In this document: one piece after another, positions 23,901 to 36,302 of the stretch | Numbering within the stretch: position 1 is the first letter of the stretch | Layout: each line of letters begins with the position of its first letter | Assembly (NCBI GenBank): GCA_015039465.1 | Contig: MU130157.1 | Location: forward strand, 124,001-188,000 | DNA length: 64,000 bases | Reading direction: 5' to 3' | From: Phlegmacium glaucopus | Taxonomy: Eukaryota > Basidiomycota > Agaricomycetes > Agaricales > Cortinariaceae | Translations under genes and position numbers: made by a program | The notes under the pieces: generated by a model | The model's input: only the letters and a program-made list of their open reading frames with translations | Databases searched by the model: none | What the model was told of the DNA's origin: nothing

Positions 23901-26900
23901 AGCTCTCGTGGATTATATTTACGCCAACCTCGGCATGGATTTAGATTATATCTTACCTTTCGCTGGCATCCCCGAAAACGGCCGAGAAATCGACGGGCTT
24001 GATGATAAATCCGAACTCGCCCACCGCATGATGCTCGTTAACCTACTGCGAATATTGGGTGCCGTCAAAAACAAGAAAGCAAGTCGTCATTTTGTCACTC
24101 GACCAACTCAAGTCATTCTTCCATTGTCTCCTAACCACGGTCTTTTCGGGAACGACGGCTTGTACTCGGAGTCTAAGATTTCCCTTGAGACTCTTTTCCA
24201 ACGATGGGCCTCGGAAAGTTGGGGTGAATATCTCTGTTTGGCTGGGGCAGTCATTGGGTAAGTTTAAAATAACTTGGTTTGCAACATTTGCTAACGAATT
24301 TTCAAGTTGGACCCGTGGAACTGGTCTCATGGGACCTACTAACATCGTTGCTCATGAACTTGAAAGCCACGGTGTTCGCACGTTCTCTGCCAAAGAGATG
24401 GCGTTCAATATCCTTGGTCTTATGCATCCTCTACTCTTCAGCATCACTCAGGTCGAACCAATTTGGGCAGATCTGAATGGTGGCATGGATCGCCTTCCTG
24501 ACCTCGCTGATATCACAACCCGCATCCGCTCCAAACTCAACAAAAAGGCTGATCTTCGTCGTGCAATTGCCCGCGACAACTCGGCCGACTTCAAAATAAT
24601 TAACGGTGTCGCGACCGAGCGCCTCTTCCAAACTGTCAATGTCCTTCCACGAGCCAATTTCCGCTTCGAGTTTCCTACCCTCGAAGCCACAAGTTCTCTG
24701 CAAAATTTGGCTCACCTACGGGGCTTAATCGACCTTGATAAAGTTGTCGTCATTACCGGATTCGCTGAGGTTGGTCCATGGGGAAGCTCACGTACGAGAT
24801 GGGAAATGGAGGCTCGGGGGGAGTTTACAATTGAAGGCTGCATTGAGATGGCATGGATTATGGGATTTATCAAGCATTTCGATGGCCGACTCAAAGATGG
24901 ATCGCTGTATGTTGGATGGGTTGACAGTAAAACTAACGATCCTGTTGATGACAAAGAGGTCAAAGGTCGTTATGAGAAAGATATCTTACTTCATGCTGGC
25001 GTCCGTCTTATCGGTAAGAGGTACAGAACCTTTTCATATCGTTAGTCTAATTATTCGTTTCAGAACCTGAACTCTTCCGCGGCTATGATCCTAGCAAAAA
25101 GGTCTTCAATCAAGAAGTGGAGCTCATTCATGACCTCGAGCCTATCGAAGTGTCCGATTCGGAAGCACAGAAATTCAAGATGCAGCATGGCGACAAATGT
25201 GATGTCTGGGCTGGTGAAGGTGGTCAATGGTTTGCAAAATTCAAGAAAGGCGCATGCGTTTTCGTACCAAAGGCGTTCAAGTTCAGTCGTACGGTGGCCG
25301 GTCAGATCCCGACTGGATGGGAGGCCGGTCGCTATGGCATACCGGAAGATATCGTTGCTCAGACAGACCGTGCCACTCTCTGGGCATTGGTTTGCACAGC
25401 AGAAGCCTTGAATGCATCGGGAATAACTGATCCGTACGAGTTATACAAGCACATGCACCCATCTGACGTTGGGACATGTATCGGAAGTGGTATGGGAGGC
25501 GTGACAAGCATGGCTAAAATGTTTAAGGACCGTCGAGACGAGAAAGATGTCCAAAATGATATTCTCCAAGAAACGTGAGTTGCTGGTTGTTAAGCGGCGC
25601 CCAATGTCTGTCCTGACTTCATTTCCAGTTTCATCAATACAACAGCGGGATGGATCAATCTTCTCCTACTATCATCGAGTGGACCCGTCAAAATCCCGGT
25701 GGGAGCATGGTAATTATTTTTACCTGTTCTTGGTTGTTCCAATATTAATGTCTCTTTCAGTGCCACTGCCCTTCAATCTTTAGAAATTGCATCCGACACT
25801 ATTCTTTCAGGCAAAGCTAAAGTGATGATTGCTGGCGGTTTTGACGACATCAGTGAAGAAGGTTCCTATGAGTTTGCGAACATGAAAGCGACAAGCAACG
25901 CTGAGACTGAATTCGCTATGGGTCGTGAACCGACTGAGATGTCTCGCCCTGCAACGACGTCGCGTGCTGGGGTAAGTTGCTTGATATAGTCGTAAAACAA
26001 ACAGCTAATTCTTTTATTAGTTTATGGAATCTCAGGTATGCGGCTCTCGACTTCGGACTATTCTTCTTTACTCACATAGCATGTAGGGTACGGGTGTCCA
26101 TATCGTTATGAGTGCGAAGACTGCCCTCGAATTGGGCGCTCCAATACGCGGTATCCTTGGCTTCACGTCAACTTCAACGTGTGTCTGCCTGACATTCATT
26201 TATATCCATTAACTTTACCTCTTCTCAACTTAGTGATAAAGCTGGACGATCAGTTCCGGCTCCTGGTCGCGGAGCTCTGACAGTTGCGAGGGAAATACAA
26301 TCCAAGCACCCCTTGCCCATCCTTGACGTGGCTTATCGTACTCGTCAAGTAGCCTTCCGCCGCCATCAGATCTCACAGTGGCTTCTTCACGAACATGAGG
26401 AGCTGCAAGAGGAGGTCAAGTACCGCAAAGCTCAAGGCGAAACTGTCGATGAAGAATATGTATCATCTCGCATTGCGGACCTCGAGGCAGAGGCAAGTCG
26501 TCAAGAAAAACATGCTCTCTCGATGTATGGGATGTTGGAAGGTTCAGATCCTCGCATTGCTCCACTTCGACGAGCTCTTGCTGTCTGGGGTCTTACAGCT
26601 GATGACATTGGTGTTCTTTCCATTCATGGTACAAGCACTGGAGCCAATGTACGTGGTCGTAACCTTCATAATTCTATCACTAAACTATCAACATAGGAGG
26701 AAAATGAAACTCGTATCTGGAACGACATATTTACCACCATATCTCGAAGCCCTGGTAACGCTGTCCCCATTGTTGCTCAGAAAAGTCTCCTTGGTCATTC
26801 TAAGGGAGGGTCTGCTGCCTGGCAAATGGCCGGTCTGTTACAAAGTCTCATTACTGGTATCATTCCTGGAAACCGCAACAGCGAGTATGTACAAAATTAA

Positions 26901-27913
26901 TGAACATCACAATTTCATGCTGACTCTCTTCAAAGCAACATAGATTCGCATTTCCAGGACCGTCGGTTCTTGATGTTCCCATCTAAATCGATTCATACAG
27001 ATGGTGTCCGCGCTGGTGTCATGGTGCGGCTATATCCTATCTTTATTGACATTTCATTAATATCCCATACAGTCGTCGTTCGGATTCGGTCAAGTAGGAG
27101 GTACCGCCCTAGTCATCCACCCTCGATACCTTTTCGGAGCTCTTGAACCTACGTACTACGAGGCGTACAAACAGCGCAACCGTGTCCGAGCTTTATCCTC
27201 CTACAAGGCTATGAGCGACATGATGATCAAGAAGTCACTCGTCAAGATCAAGGAGCATCCCCCATATATTGGGGATATGGAAGGAAAGGTTTTGTTAAAC
27301 TCCATGGCTAGGGCCACTTTCGATCCCAAGACTGGCGAATACTCTTTCAAAGGGAAACTGGCTACAGAGGTTCCTCTGGATGTCGCCAATGCTAAAGCCT
27401 TTTCTACTATTGCTGCTACCAATGGCCTCACAGATGGCACTGCCGTCGGCGTTGGAGTTGACCAAGGTTCGTCCAATGTCTTCATTCTTCTTCATGGATC
27501 GCTCATATCACCTACGTAATTCAGAGTTGATTTCTTCCGTACCTTCGCACAATCCTACCTTCGTCAGCCGCAACTTCACCGAAGCTGAGATCACATACTG
27601 CCGTGCTCAACCATCACCGCCTTCATCATTCGCAGCTCGTTGGGTTGGCAAGGAAGCCGTATTCAAGTCTCTCGGCGTGAAATCCAAGGGTGCTGCCGCT
27701 GCCATGAAGGACATTGAAATCATCAATGATAAATCCGGTGTTCCAACAGTCCGCTTGCACGGCGAAGCCAAAGCCAGAGCAGCTGATAAGGGCATCTCCA
27801 AAATCTTGATCTCTCTCAGTCATTCCGAGGTTAGTTGTTCTTGTACTTATACGCCGCCATGACGCTGATTGTTTGCCTAGACTGTCGCCATTGCATTTGC
27901 CCAAGCATCTTAA
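14914..27913 (+). CDS. FAS: Type I fatty acid synthase, fused beta-alpha single chain
   Basis: Cytosolic synthase making palmitoyl/stearoyl-CoA from acetyl-CoA, malonyl-CoA and NADPH. One gene of roughly 3,900 codons carries the beta and then the alpha domains. They are: acetyltransferase (FGGQGTNE; nucleophile motif GHSQG at 15828-15842); flavin enoyl reductase ([20 protein letters not shown], 16.86-18.2 kb); dehydratase with hot-dog motif [10 protein letters not shown] and ITHGLWSSA (19.98-20.06 kb); malonyl/palmitoyl transferase ([25 protein letters not shown], 20.3-21.9 kb). Next are one ACP ([15 protein letters not shown]; Ser codon at 22202-22204), ketoreductase ([12 protein letters not shown] and LYSESK), and ketosynthase ([34 protein letters not shown]). 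The C-terminal phosphopantetheinyl transferase ([13 protein letters not shown]) ends at TAA 27911. Some 20 GT-AG introns restore every motif; I see no break. The start [12 protein letters not shown] is the first ATG of the open exon. Confidence 0.97.
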
Positions 27914-28307
27914 TGAGCCTGTCGCTCCCTTCGACGTCTACTTGTTCTCAATCATTCTCATAGATAGACTATACCACTCACATCATTGTATATACTCTTC
28001 ATAATCTCACTTTGACTCTGTTTAACTTCTTGTGACACGTTAAGTTTCTCGAGTTTCGAGGGTGGCCTTGGCTAGGCGTCCCTGCCCTAAATAGCGACTT
28101 GCGTCTACCTACTTATGAGGCTGGAATCGGCCTAGAAACTCACCATTCTGGACTTGGTCATGACGGTACATACTCATACTTGAGTAAATTGGATTTTCAA
28201 AGGGAAGGAACAACATTATTTTACTATATTGCAGAAACTTGCATGACTTTTTTGCCAATAGCAAATCAGATTATCATCCATCTCATAACATCAAGAGACT
28301 ATAGATC
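27914..28307. other. Convergent 3' spacer between FAS and DBP5
   Basis: 394 bp between two convergent stop codons. I see no gene; it probably holds the two 3' UTRs. Confidence 0.6.
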
Positions 28308-30388
28308 CTACTTCAGAGCCTGTTTCATTTTCTGGAGTGAGCAAGTTAGCAAAAATGCGCATTCAAGGAGATGTAGAAACCTACTTCTTCCATCTCGTCT
28401 AAATCATTTGTCTCTATCCGCATGATCTTTCTCTCCAACTCTTTCTCGATCTGTTCCATCTGCAACCATGTCTTCTTATCATGGACAAAATTGATCGAGA
28501 TACCCTTGCGGCCGAACCGGCCCGTTCGACCTGACGAGAAAGCAAACTCAGAAAGTTGTGCTTTGTAAATAATACACGATGGACAGACCAATACGATGAC
28601 GGTAAGTGTCAATATCAGGTTTCTCTTCAGTCGCTTGATCGTTCATGAGTGGCAAGTCATAGTTGACGACCATGTTTACTTGTTGGATATCAATTCCACG
28701 AGCAATGACGTTCGTCGTGATTAGAACCTAAAAGTGAAGTGCAAAATGACTATCTGAATTTATAAGTCGAAGATGGTACAATGTAATAAGTACCTTTTCT
28801 CGCCCCTCGCGGAATCCGTCAATAATAGCATCACGCTCTCGAGCGTCTTTTGCTCCATGCAAGGAAGCAACTTTGTGCCCTTCTGCCGTCATACGTTGGG
28901 AAATGCGATCTGCCGTATGTCGGTGCTATGTCGTTTTTAAGTTACGCCTAGCATTGGCAAAGGAAGGCCAGCTAACCTGGCAGAAAATAATACTCTGTCC
29001 AACCGTCAACAGCTGATACAAAGAGACCAAGATATCATATTTGTGCTCCTCATTCCGGCAATCCATGTAGAATTGTTTGACGCTTTCAAGACTTAGCTCT
29101 TCTTTTTTTAGCTCGATCTTGTTTGCATTAGGAGCAAACTTGGATGCGAAGGTTCGTACGTTGTCAGGGAAGGTGGCAGAGAAAAGAATGATCTGGATTG
29201 GCTGATTTCGTGGCAGGAAGCTATAAAAACAAGGCGAAATTTCTAGCCAGAAGGACAATGAGAGAATAATAAATCTTACTTCTTGACCCTTAGCGTTTGA
29301 TCTCCCAATCCGTGTTGGTCAAGCATATTATCGGCCTCATCAAGTACAAATACTTTAACATGAGTGACATCGATGACCTGCGTTTGTAATGAATGATTAG
29401 ACAAAGGAGAGCAAGTCGGAGTGGTTCTTGGTTAACTGACCTTACGCCGTATCAAATCTGTCATCGTTCCAGGAGTTCCAACGATTATTTGCGCCGTGAC
29501 GTTGGTCGCATCTTTAGGCAAATTGTCTTTGATCGCATATTCTGTTTGAACATTCGTGAATTTTCCCATAGCTGTAATAACAGACATGATTTGACGAGCA
29601 AGTTCTCGTGATGGTGCTAAGCATAGGGCCTAAATATTTGCTATTGGTTTAGTGAAGAAATTTCGTAAGGAAATAAAAGTTTATACTTGCCTGAGGTTTG
29701 TTCAGATTGAAATCGACGCGACTGAGCATCGTGAGGACAAAAGCCGCCGTTTTTCCTGTCCCGGATTGCGATTGACCGATCATGTTGGTAGGCCTGTCGT
29801 TGAAGTGGTTGGATCAACAAAGATCATTGTAATAGACAGAGCTTAATCGATACTGACGGGTCGGTGAGCAGAAGGGGGAGGGCCTTTTCTTGGATCTTGG
29901 ATGGTTTATCGAAACCCATGTGGAAGAGTCCTTTGAGGAGATCTTTAGCGCTGAGAGTTTGCTGGCGTTAGACCTCGGAAAAACATACAAAAAAACAACG
30001 ATAAGAACGTACAGACCGAGTTCCTCAAAAGTCTTCGCGCTGTAGAGTGGAGAGTCCGGGTTCACCTGCTGATCAGCAAGGGTCACCTATAGCAATCGGA
30101 GCAGATGCGTCAGGTTAAGAGTTCGGGAAAAGTCGTTATATCTTACCGTCACTTCAAAGGTTGACTTGAAGAGTTCACTGTTGCCTATCCAACGCGTTTT
30201 AATGATGTAAATACCCTCCGAAACTGATATGTTCGAGCTCACTTGGTCCAGCTGAACTCGCGTCAGTGTTTCCATCTGGCGGCACTATGGCAATGGTAGA
30301 TGTAAGCACAGAGAAGCCATACAAGAAACAGTATAAGCCTACCAGAGAATATGAAGCCGTCCTCGTCTTTTATTAATGAGACTGACAT
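28308..30388 (-). CDS. DBP5: DEAD-box RNA helicase Dbp5 (mRNA export)
   Basis: ATP-dependent helicase that strips export factors from mRNA at the cytoplasmic face of the nuclear pore. The motifs in order are: [11 protein letters not shown] and the Q-motif region; [12 protein letters not shown] (motif I); APSRELARQ (Ia); [16 protein letters not shown] (II); LFSATFP (III). They continue with QSIIFCQ (IV), [10 protein letters not shown] and [15 protein letters not shown] (VI). These match Dbp5/Rat8 rather than other DEAD proteins. The C-terminal [17 protein letters not shown] needs a last intron whose acceptor is cactccag, giving stop TAG at 28308. The N-terminus is built from ATG 30388 ([14 protein letters not shown]) through two short introns to [20 protein letters not shown]. 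It shares a 133-bp divergent promoter region with POF1. Confidence 0.93.
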
Positions 30389-30521
30389 GGAGTATACTGT
30401 ATAACAGCAAGGTCCTCCTCTTTCAGTTGTAAATTTGGGACTTCGGGACCGGCCGAACTACTACTGACTTCATCACACTGACTTGGCGTACACATTACAC
30501 TGGTGATTCACACAGTAATTA

Positions 30522-31481
30522 ATGGCGCATGCAAGTGCTGCGATGTCAACTGTTCGCAAATCGTCGCCTCTGCTGCTCCAGCGACTGCAGCAGGGAACCC
30601 CAGTAGAATTAATTTACACGCCTCATTCACGATGGCCACTACCTCACCCCCGAATCACTCAGCAACCCCCGAACCGACCTTTGAGAATATCCATCTTGGA
30701 TTCTTCATATAATCCCCCGACATTAGCTCACTTAGCCTTAGCCAACTCACCACGTCCAAGCTATCGTGATGATGGCGAGAAAAACTCAGAGATTCAGAGT
30801 GCTTGTGGATATGATGCGAAACTACTCCTCCTGTCTGTGAAGAACGCCGACAAATCTCTTAAAGCGGGGGATGCCACATATCAGCAACGTCTGGAGATGA
30901 TGCTTTTATTATCGAAAGACATCAAAGCGAGTACCAATACAGACGCCTCTCATTCTTTGTCAGAGTATGAGGCTGCCAATGTTGCGATAGCCATAATAGA
31001 CAAACCGACGTTTGTCGGGAAATCTACCGCGTTGTTGGACTTTCTTCAACAACGACTTGTCACTCCCTTACAACTTGAGCTTATATTCATTGTAGGTCTC
31101 GATACCCTCGAACGCCTCTTCTCTCCTCGATACTACACCTCAGAGACTGATATGATGGCCTCGCTCCGCCAATTCCTTTCGGCTGCCCCTCAAGGTGACA
31201 ACTCGCGCATTGTGTGTGCAAGAAGAGTTTCATCTCCTGCTGAAGCAGTTCATTGCACTGATTTCGCGTCACTCCCTCTTGCGAAAGAGTTCATGGAATC
31301 GGACCGGATTGTCATGATCGACATCGGCGATGTTGTGAACAGTTATAGTTCAAGTGCCATTAGAAGTGCTATTGGTCGTTTCGGTTTGGGACAACCCATC
31401 GACCAGCTTGATGGATGGAAGAATATGGTTACGAGAGACATTGCCGATTATATCATTGAGCAGCGGCTCTATGTCGGTTAA
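30522..31481 (+). CDS. POF1: Pof1-like nicotinamide mononucleotide adenylyltransferase-family protein
   Basis: Intron-free frame of 319 codons. The N-terminal ILDSSYNPPTLAHLALAN is the nucleotidyltransferase substrate motif with its histidine (GxFxPxxxxH-like). DVVNSYSSSAIRSAI near the C-terminus matches the ISSTxxR signature of NMN adenylyltransferases. In between, LELIFIVGLDTLERLFSPRYY fits the second half of the Rossmann-type fold. The length and the divergent first motif match yeast Pof1 (YCL047C type) more than the NMA1/2 enzymes. The predicted role is NAD-related adenylyl transfer or ATPase activity. The start ATG at 30522 gives the full frame; a second in-frame ATG follows seven codons later. 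Confidence 0.85.
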   Translation: MAHASAAMSTVRKSSPLLLQRLQQGTPVELIYTPHSRWPLPHPRITQQPPNRPLRISILDSSYNPPTLAHLALANSPRPSYRDDGEKNSEIQSACGYDAKLLLLSVKNADKSLKAGDATYQQRLEMMLLLSKDIKASTNTDASHSLSEYEAANVAIAIIDKPTFVGKSTALLDFLQQRLVTPLQLELIFIVGLDTLERLFSPRYYTSETDMMASLRQFLSAAPQGDNSRIVCARRVSSPAEAVHCTDFASLPLAKEFMESDRIVMIDIGDVVNSYSSSAIRSAIGRFGLGQPIDQLDGWKNMVTRDIADYIIEQRLYVG

Positions 31482-31484
31482 AAT

Positions 31485-34400
31485 ACAGATTGGGCTATCT
31501 TCCTTCCATTTACATGCTCAAACGTGTCACTCAGGCTGTGACTTTCCAATGATTTTTTTCTCTCATATACTCCTTCCTCACAGTCTATTTTCTATTCTGG
31601 CTTTCTGATCCTCGCTCGGCTTTGGAGGGGTTTCAAAGGTAGTCATGTACATAGAAGGTACGCCACTGAATCTATTTGTCAAACTCAAGTCTGCTTTACA
31701 CGAACATCTCTAGTTGTTTACTGCGTAATAAACTGGGTTAAACGTACTTCAGCCGCTGTACACCTATCTGAGGGTGCGATTGTCTAGATAAGAAAAACGT
31801 GTCTTTTTCGTCTGCTATCTTTTTAACTCCGTAGCTCAGGGTTTTGTTATCAGGATGATCTCGGCTATTGGGATTCGAATATGAAGCATCATTCAAAATC
31901 GGTTCTAGAGAATGACCTTGTTGTCACCATCTTCGAATTCGTCATCTTCGGACAGGCCATTCTCAACTCACAATCCCTTATCATACTAATACCTTCAACC
32001 TCTGCCATAGGAAGTCAGGATACGAAATGTAAAATTAGGGTTTGGTCGATGGCCTCGTGAATGATGCTCGCCTGATTTATGACTTTACTTCAATGCAAAG
32101 AGTGGATATCTCCTCCTTCCTAGGATACTTCCTTTCTAAAGCTATCAAGAAGTCTATCGTTATATGGCCACGATACGCTTCCCTACGGATGTTGTACGCT
32201 GATGGAAAATGTAGCAGGTGGAAATCCCCCCTAACATACCTTTTTTTCTGGGCATGTCACAAAGTCGTATCCTGCGGATGCGCGCAGTCGGTGCGTTCCA
32301 GACACAACTACGTTTTTTCATAGAACCCTGGTTTATACCGTGGCTGTTTGATGTTGCAGGATCTCCCATGAAAGTGGATGTCATTGACGAGTAGAATGTT
32401 AGATGAAAAGTGCGTTGCAATTTCAGAATCATTGTTGTATCATTGCTGTGTTCAGGGGCGCGAGTCGAACGGTGAAATGGAAACATAAAACAAACATCAT
32501 TCTGAACTCGGCTTAGCTTTTGCTCCACACTTTGAAGCATGGTATTCGCCGTCAAGGAGTATGAATAGGTCATACTTCTGGAATTCTCGTCGTGTCGCAA
32601 GGCTTGATAATTTCCGCCGACTCTAGCTTCCAATTCCAAGGGAGTTTCCTTTGCGTTCTGAAACACCTGAAAGGTTAGCCTTTATAAGCGCAATTCACCC
32701 TCTTGGCTGCTTAAATTACTTCCAAAGTGCCTTCGCTAATTCCTCCGTTTAGTGAACATTGACCTTTCAAGCTAGATGCTGTCTACTTACAAGACGTACA
32801 GGAGAAAACCTCATGCTATACAACCTGTTACCGTTTATAAACATACACATTGATTTTTCCTTCCAAGAATTTGTGATCCAATCTTTATTTAATTTTTCTT
32901 TGTATGCCGACGTGTTATGTAAGTGCCCTATCTTATGATTGGTTCGTCCTGAAATTCATATAAGTTCTGCTAGGTGCTCATATTCATATAGCTTTGCTTA
33001 ACTTGCTTATCAAATTCGATGGCCCTAGTATAGTTGACGCCGGACTTTCATTGGCCCGCAAATGACTACCGCGGCTCGTTCCGCCTTGCTGCTTAACTCA
33101 AAGCATATGTATTGTTTTAACTCTGATCATTGATCACCGACTAAATTCATTCAAAGGGCCGGCTTTCCTAAATTTCGCAGACGCAATGCACCCCAGTGAA
33201 ACATTTAATTTTTTTCAAAAAACCTATTAAATAGCTATGAAAGCAGGATTAGTCATGTGTAATCCGCCCTGGAAGATGAAATGTTTGGAAATTATATTTC
33301 TAATAAACACGAGGTTGGGGCCGATCGCAGTCCACTTAACAGAATATCTACGATTCCTTTGGCGACCAAGGTTACGGAGTTAAAACTCAAGTACGATTTT
33401 TCCAATCCCACGGAGGTGATCTTTCGGAGGATTGTATAATAAGGCGAGAAATTCTTTTTTACTTGGCCTGTCAATGAGCGAGGGGCAACCCCCAAAACTC
33501 GCGGAGCATCTGATAACAGAAGCATCATATCGCGGCGTTCTATCTCAGGTACCACGAGGCTGAATAAATGGTGTCCAACGCGGTTATTCAATTAAAGATC
33601 GGAGTCTTGATTGAACGTGGACGTTAGGGAGAACAAAGAAGGTTCAAGTTGGCCAAGGACTCGGAGGTCAAGATCGCAAACGACAATCATGTGGGATGGC
33701 AGGCGTCCGATACCCGGAAAATCGTAATACTGTTAGTCACACGACTGCGCTGATTGTTGGGTCCTCACTGTTCTTCTGTGAAGTTCGAAACTCACACTAC
33801 ATGCAATCGCAGTACTACTTTTGCCACTCCGACTCACAGACTAATAGATCCAGAACCTTTAGTAACACGCTAGCGCTGCGCTGGAGCGTAAATGGTTCTC
33901 ACTGGTCAATTCTTTAGAAATGTGATGTTGTGCTGTCGCCACCATAACGGCCTGGTGTCTCTTCAAGAATGACATGCAAGTGATTATCGATGCGATTGAA
34001 CACACCAATCGATGGAAAAACTCGAACCTACTGTCATTTGACTCTCAGGTGAGGCGTGCAAGTTCACGGAACCGTCTCCCAGAAAAACTCCTTCAATGTT
34101 GGAATTCCAATCCTGTTAATTCTGTGCTTCAAATTCAATCTCCGTGAATAACCTGATGTTCCTCTAGAAGAATGAGTTGGGGAAAAGTACTAGTGGTTGC
34201 GATCCGGCGTCGGAGGTTATGTATCATGGTTAGGCTACTTTCCTCTCCCGGTCCAACAGCTAGTGCTTTGGCCTCTGTCTAATATATAAAAAGAGTCGAA
34301 GCTCGGCTCATGGTCACGGTGTTAAAGAAGTTTCTTTCATAAACCTAAGTTACTAAATAAGGCTCCTATGTTTAAAGGTCGCGTAATCATGATTATGGCT

Positions 34401-34763
34401 TTCGTAACATCCGGGGTCCCTGATGATGCTATACTTGTTGCTTTCCATTAAATCTAAACCAAACGGAAACTTGTGAAACCCACAAATGGCTTGGTTTTTT
34501 GGACGCCTGACATCCCTGCTTAGGTCTGTTAAAGGGCTTCTGGAGTTTCATTTTACACTACTGGCCTGATCCATGGCATCAAGGCCACATTCTCGATCTT
34601 TCTGATCATCTTTGCCATATCAGTTACTCCGCCTAGAGCCGACCAGCCAGTGGGATGTAGGGACTGACCTGTATAAATGGCAGCCTACAGAGCCAAGCGA
34701 TTGCGCGTTTTTTACCTACTAGCCAAACCCATTTTCTCAAAGGGTCCTAACTTCATTTCCTCA
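31485..34763. other. Gene-poor, AT-rich interval
   Basis: About 3.3 kb with no supported gene. A + strand fragment of 58 codons (32218-32394) is protein-like but isolated, preceded by stops. Minus-strand frames at 32160-32666 and 33292-33591 match nothing I know. A TATA-like GTATAAATGG at 34671-34680 lies 85 bp before the DnaJ start. Confidence 0.5.
34671..34677 (+). promoter_or_regulatory. TATA-like box of the DnaJ gene
   Basis: GTATAAA stands about 90 bp before the favoured ATG at 34764. Its presence argues against the in-frame ATG at 34677, which overlaps the box. Confidence 0.4.
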
Positions 34764-36302
34764 ATGGTCCCCACTTCCGTCAAAGATGCTTACCGAATTC
34801 TGGGTATATCTGAAGGTGCTAGTCCCGATGAAATCAAGAATGCTTACAGGACAACGGTAGTCATCCATCAGAGTAACTGGTGTTTGCCTGTGAACGTATT
34901 CATCGTTCCTTAGGCTTTGAAATGGCATCCAGATCGACATCATAGCAGATATGATAAAGAACTTGCGACTAGATATTTCGCCGAGGTGTGTAGTAACGAT
35001 CTCGATCATTTACATCGATTTACGTCGTTGATCCATTTTATTTTCTGAGGCCACGAATGCATATAGGACATTGGTACGAGAAGGATACCTCAAATATCGC
35101 AAGGTTCCCGTGGTCAATGACATGCCTGAAGTACAACGACCTCCTTTGATGCAACAAAAATCCAGTAGTCAATCGTCGTTGTCGTTGGATTCTTTTATCC
35201 ATCTAGTCGCTTCTAGTACTGAATCCCACACCACCCCATCATCAAGCAATCGCGAAAGTCCTCGTTCCTCGTGGAAACAAGGGATCCGGAATCCGTCTGA
35301 AACTATAGCGTCTCAATATCGCAACACAGCTCCTCCAGTGAACAATTTCCATTACGAATCTCCTCAACGAGGCACAAAAGGGCCTGCCATGTACAAACAT
35401 GTCCCCACTGCTCAATTCCACGATCAGCAAAAGAGGCCTGAAGCGTCGAAGTCACCCTCTGCGCCAACGAAGCTAAGAGGAGTACATCAAAGGTGATTGT
35501 GTTCAATCATGCTTACGTCTTGGCCCCTCATGTTATAAAAGGTCATCATCCAGAATTCCTCATCAAAACCAGGCTCCATCTTCCGTTAACCACCATAACT
35601 TCCGTCAACCTCAGGACCATCCTAGAGATCATGCTAATCGGAGAAATAACCTGCCACCTTACAGCCTTCCTCTTAGATCAATAGGTTTGGCGCATTCCGG
35701 GGAGTGGGTGTACTCAATCGCTCTCACATTGGAGGAACTTTTCGCCGGCAAACATTGTCATTTCGGTATCACTCGTTACTATGTGTCAGGCAGGTCCAAG
35801 AACGTAGTCATAGAAATTGATATTCCCGCTGGATGTCGGCCAGGGACTAGAATTCTCTGCCGAAACGTAGGCCACGAATGGAAGCCGAACTGTTTTCAAG
35901 ATATCGCATTCGTTATAGAAGATAGTCCTCATGATCGGTTTATACGATTGTTTGATGATCTCATCATGGATGTAAGAGTGCCTTGGGTTGATAGTTTGAA
36001 GCGACAAGGTGGGAAGGTCCCTTTTGTTGGGATCGATGGCCGAAACTTGGTGGTTCAAATCGATTATCCACGGGATAAGAACATGAAGGGTCGTAGCATT
36101 ATTAAGGGCGCTGGTATGCCGATCAGGGAAGGTGGCCAGATAGTAGGGAGAGGAAACATGGTCGTGCAGTGAGTTTCCTTTTCGGCTTGAGATTATTGCT
36201 ATCATTAATTACCACCGCAGATGGGAGATATTACCACCCAAAACAAAAATCTTGCTTTTCATGAAGCAACTCTGGGGCTTTGGCTTCAGAGGGAGATCAT
36301 AA
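34764..36302 (+). CDS. DnaJ/Hsp40 co-chaperone, type II (Sis1/DNAJB-like)
   Basis: Co-chaperone that stimulates Hsp70 ATPase and passes on substrates. The J domain is DAYRILGISEGASPDEIKN, then ALKWHPDRH (HPD motif) after an intron, then ATNAYRTL after another. A Ser/Pro/Gln/Arg-rich linker of about 190 residues replaces the usual Gly/Phe region. No CxxCxGxG zinc repeats are seen, so it is not type I. The C-terminal peptide-binding part has ALTLEELFAGKHCHFGITR and VIEIDIPAGCRPGTRI, then IKGAGMPI, and ends in WEILPPKTK. The start at 34764 (MVPTSVKDAYRILG) puts the J domain first; an in-frame ATG at 34677 would add 29 residues. Stop TAA at 36300-36302. Confidence 0.88.

Noticed and set aside
32160..32666. 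168-codon minus-strand ORF
   Set aside because: No recognised motif, and it overlaps a more protein-like fragment on the other strand.
34677..34763. Upstream in-frame ATG for the DnaJ gene
   Set aside because: It overlaps a TATA-like box and adds residues not usual before a J domain; kept only as an alternative.
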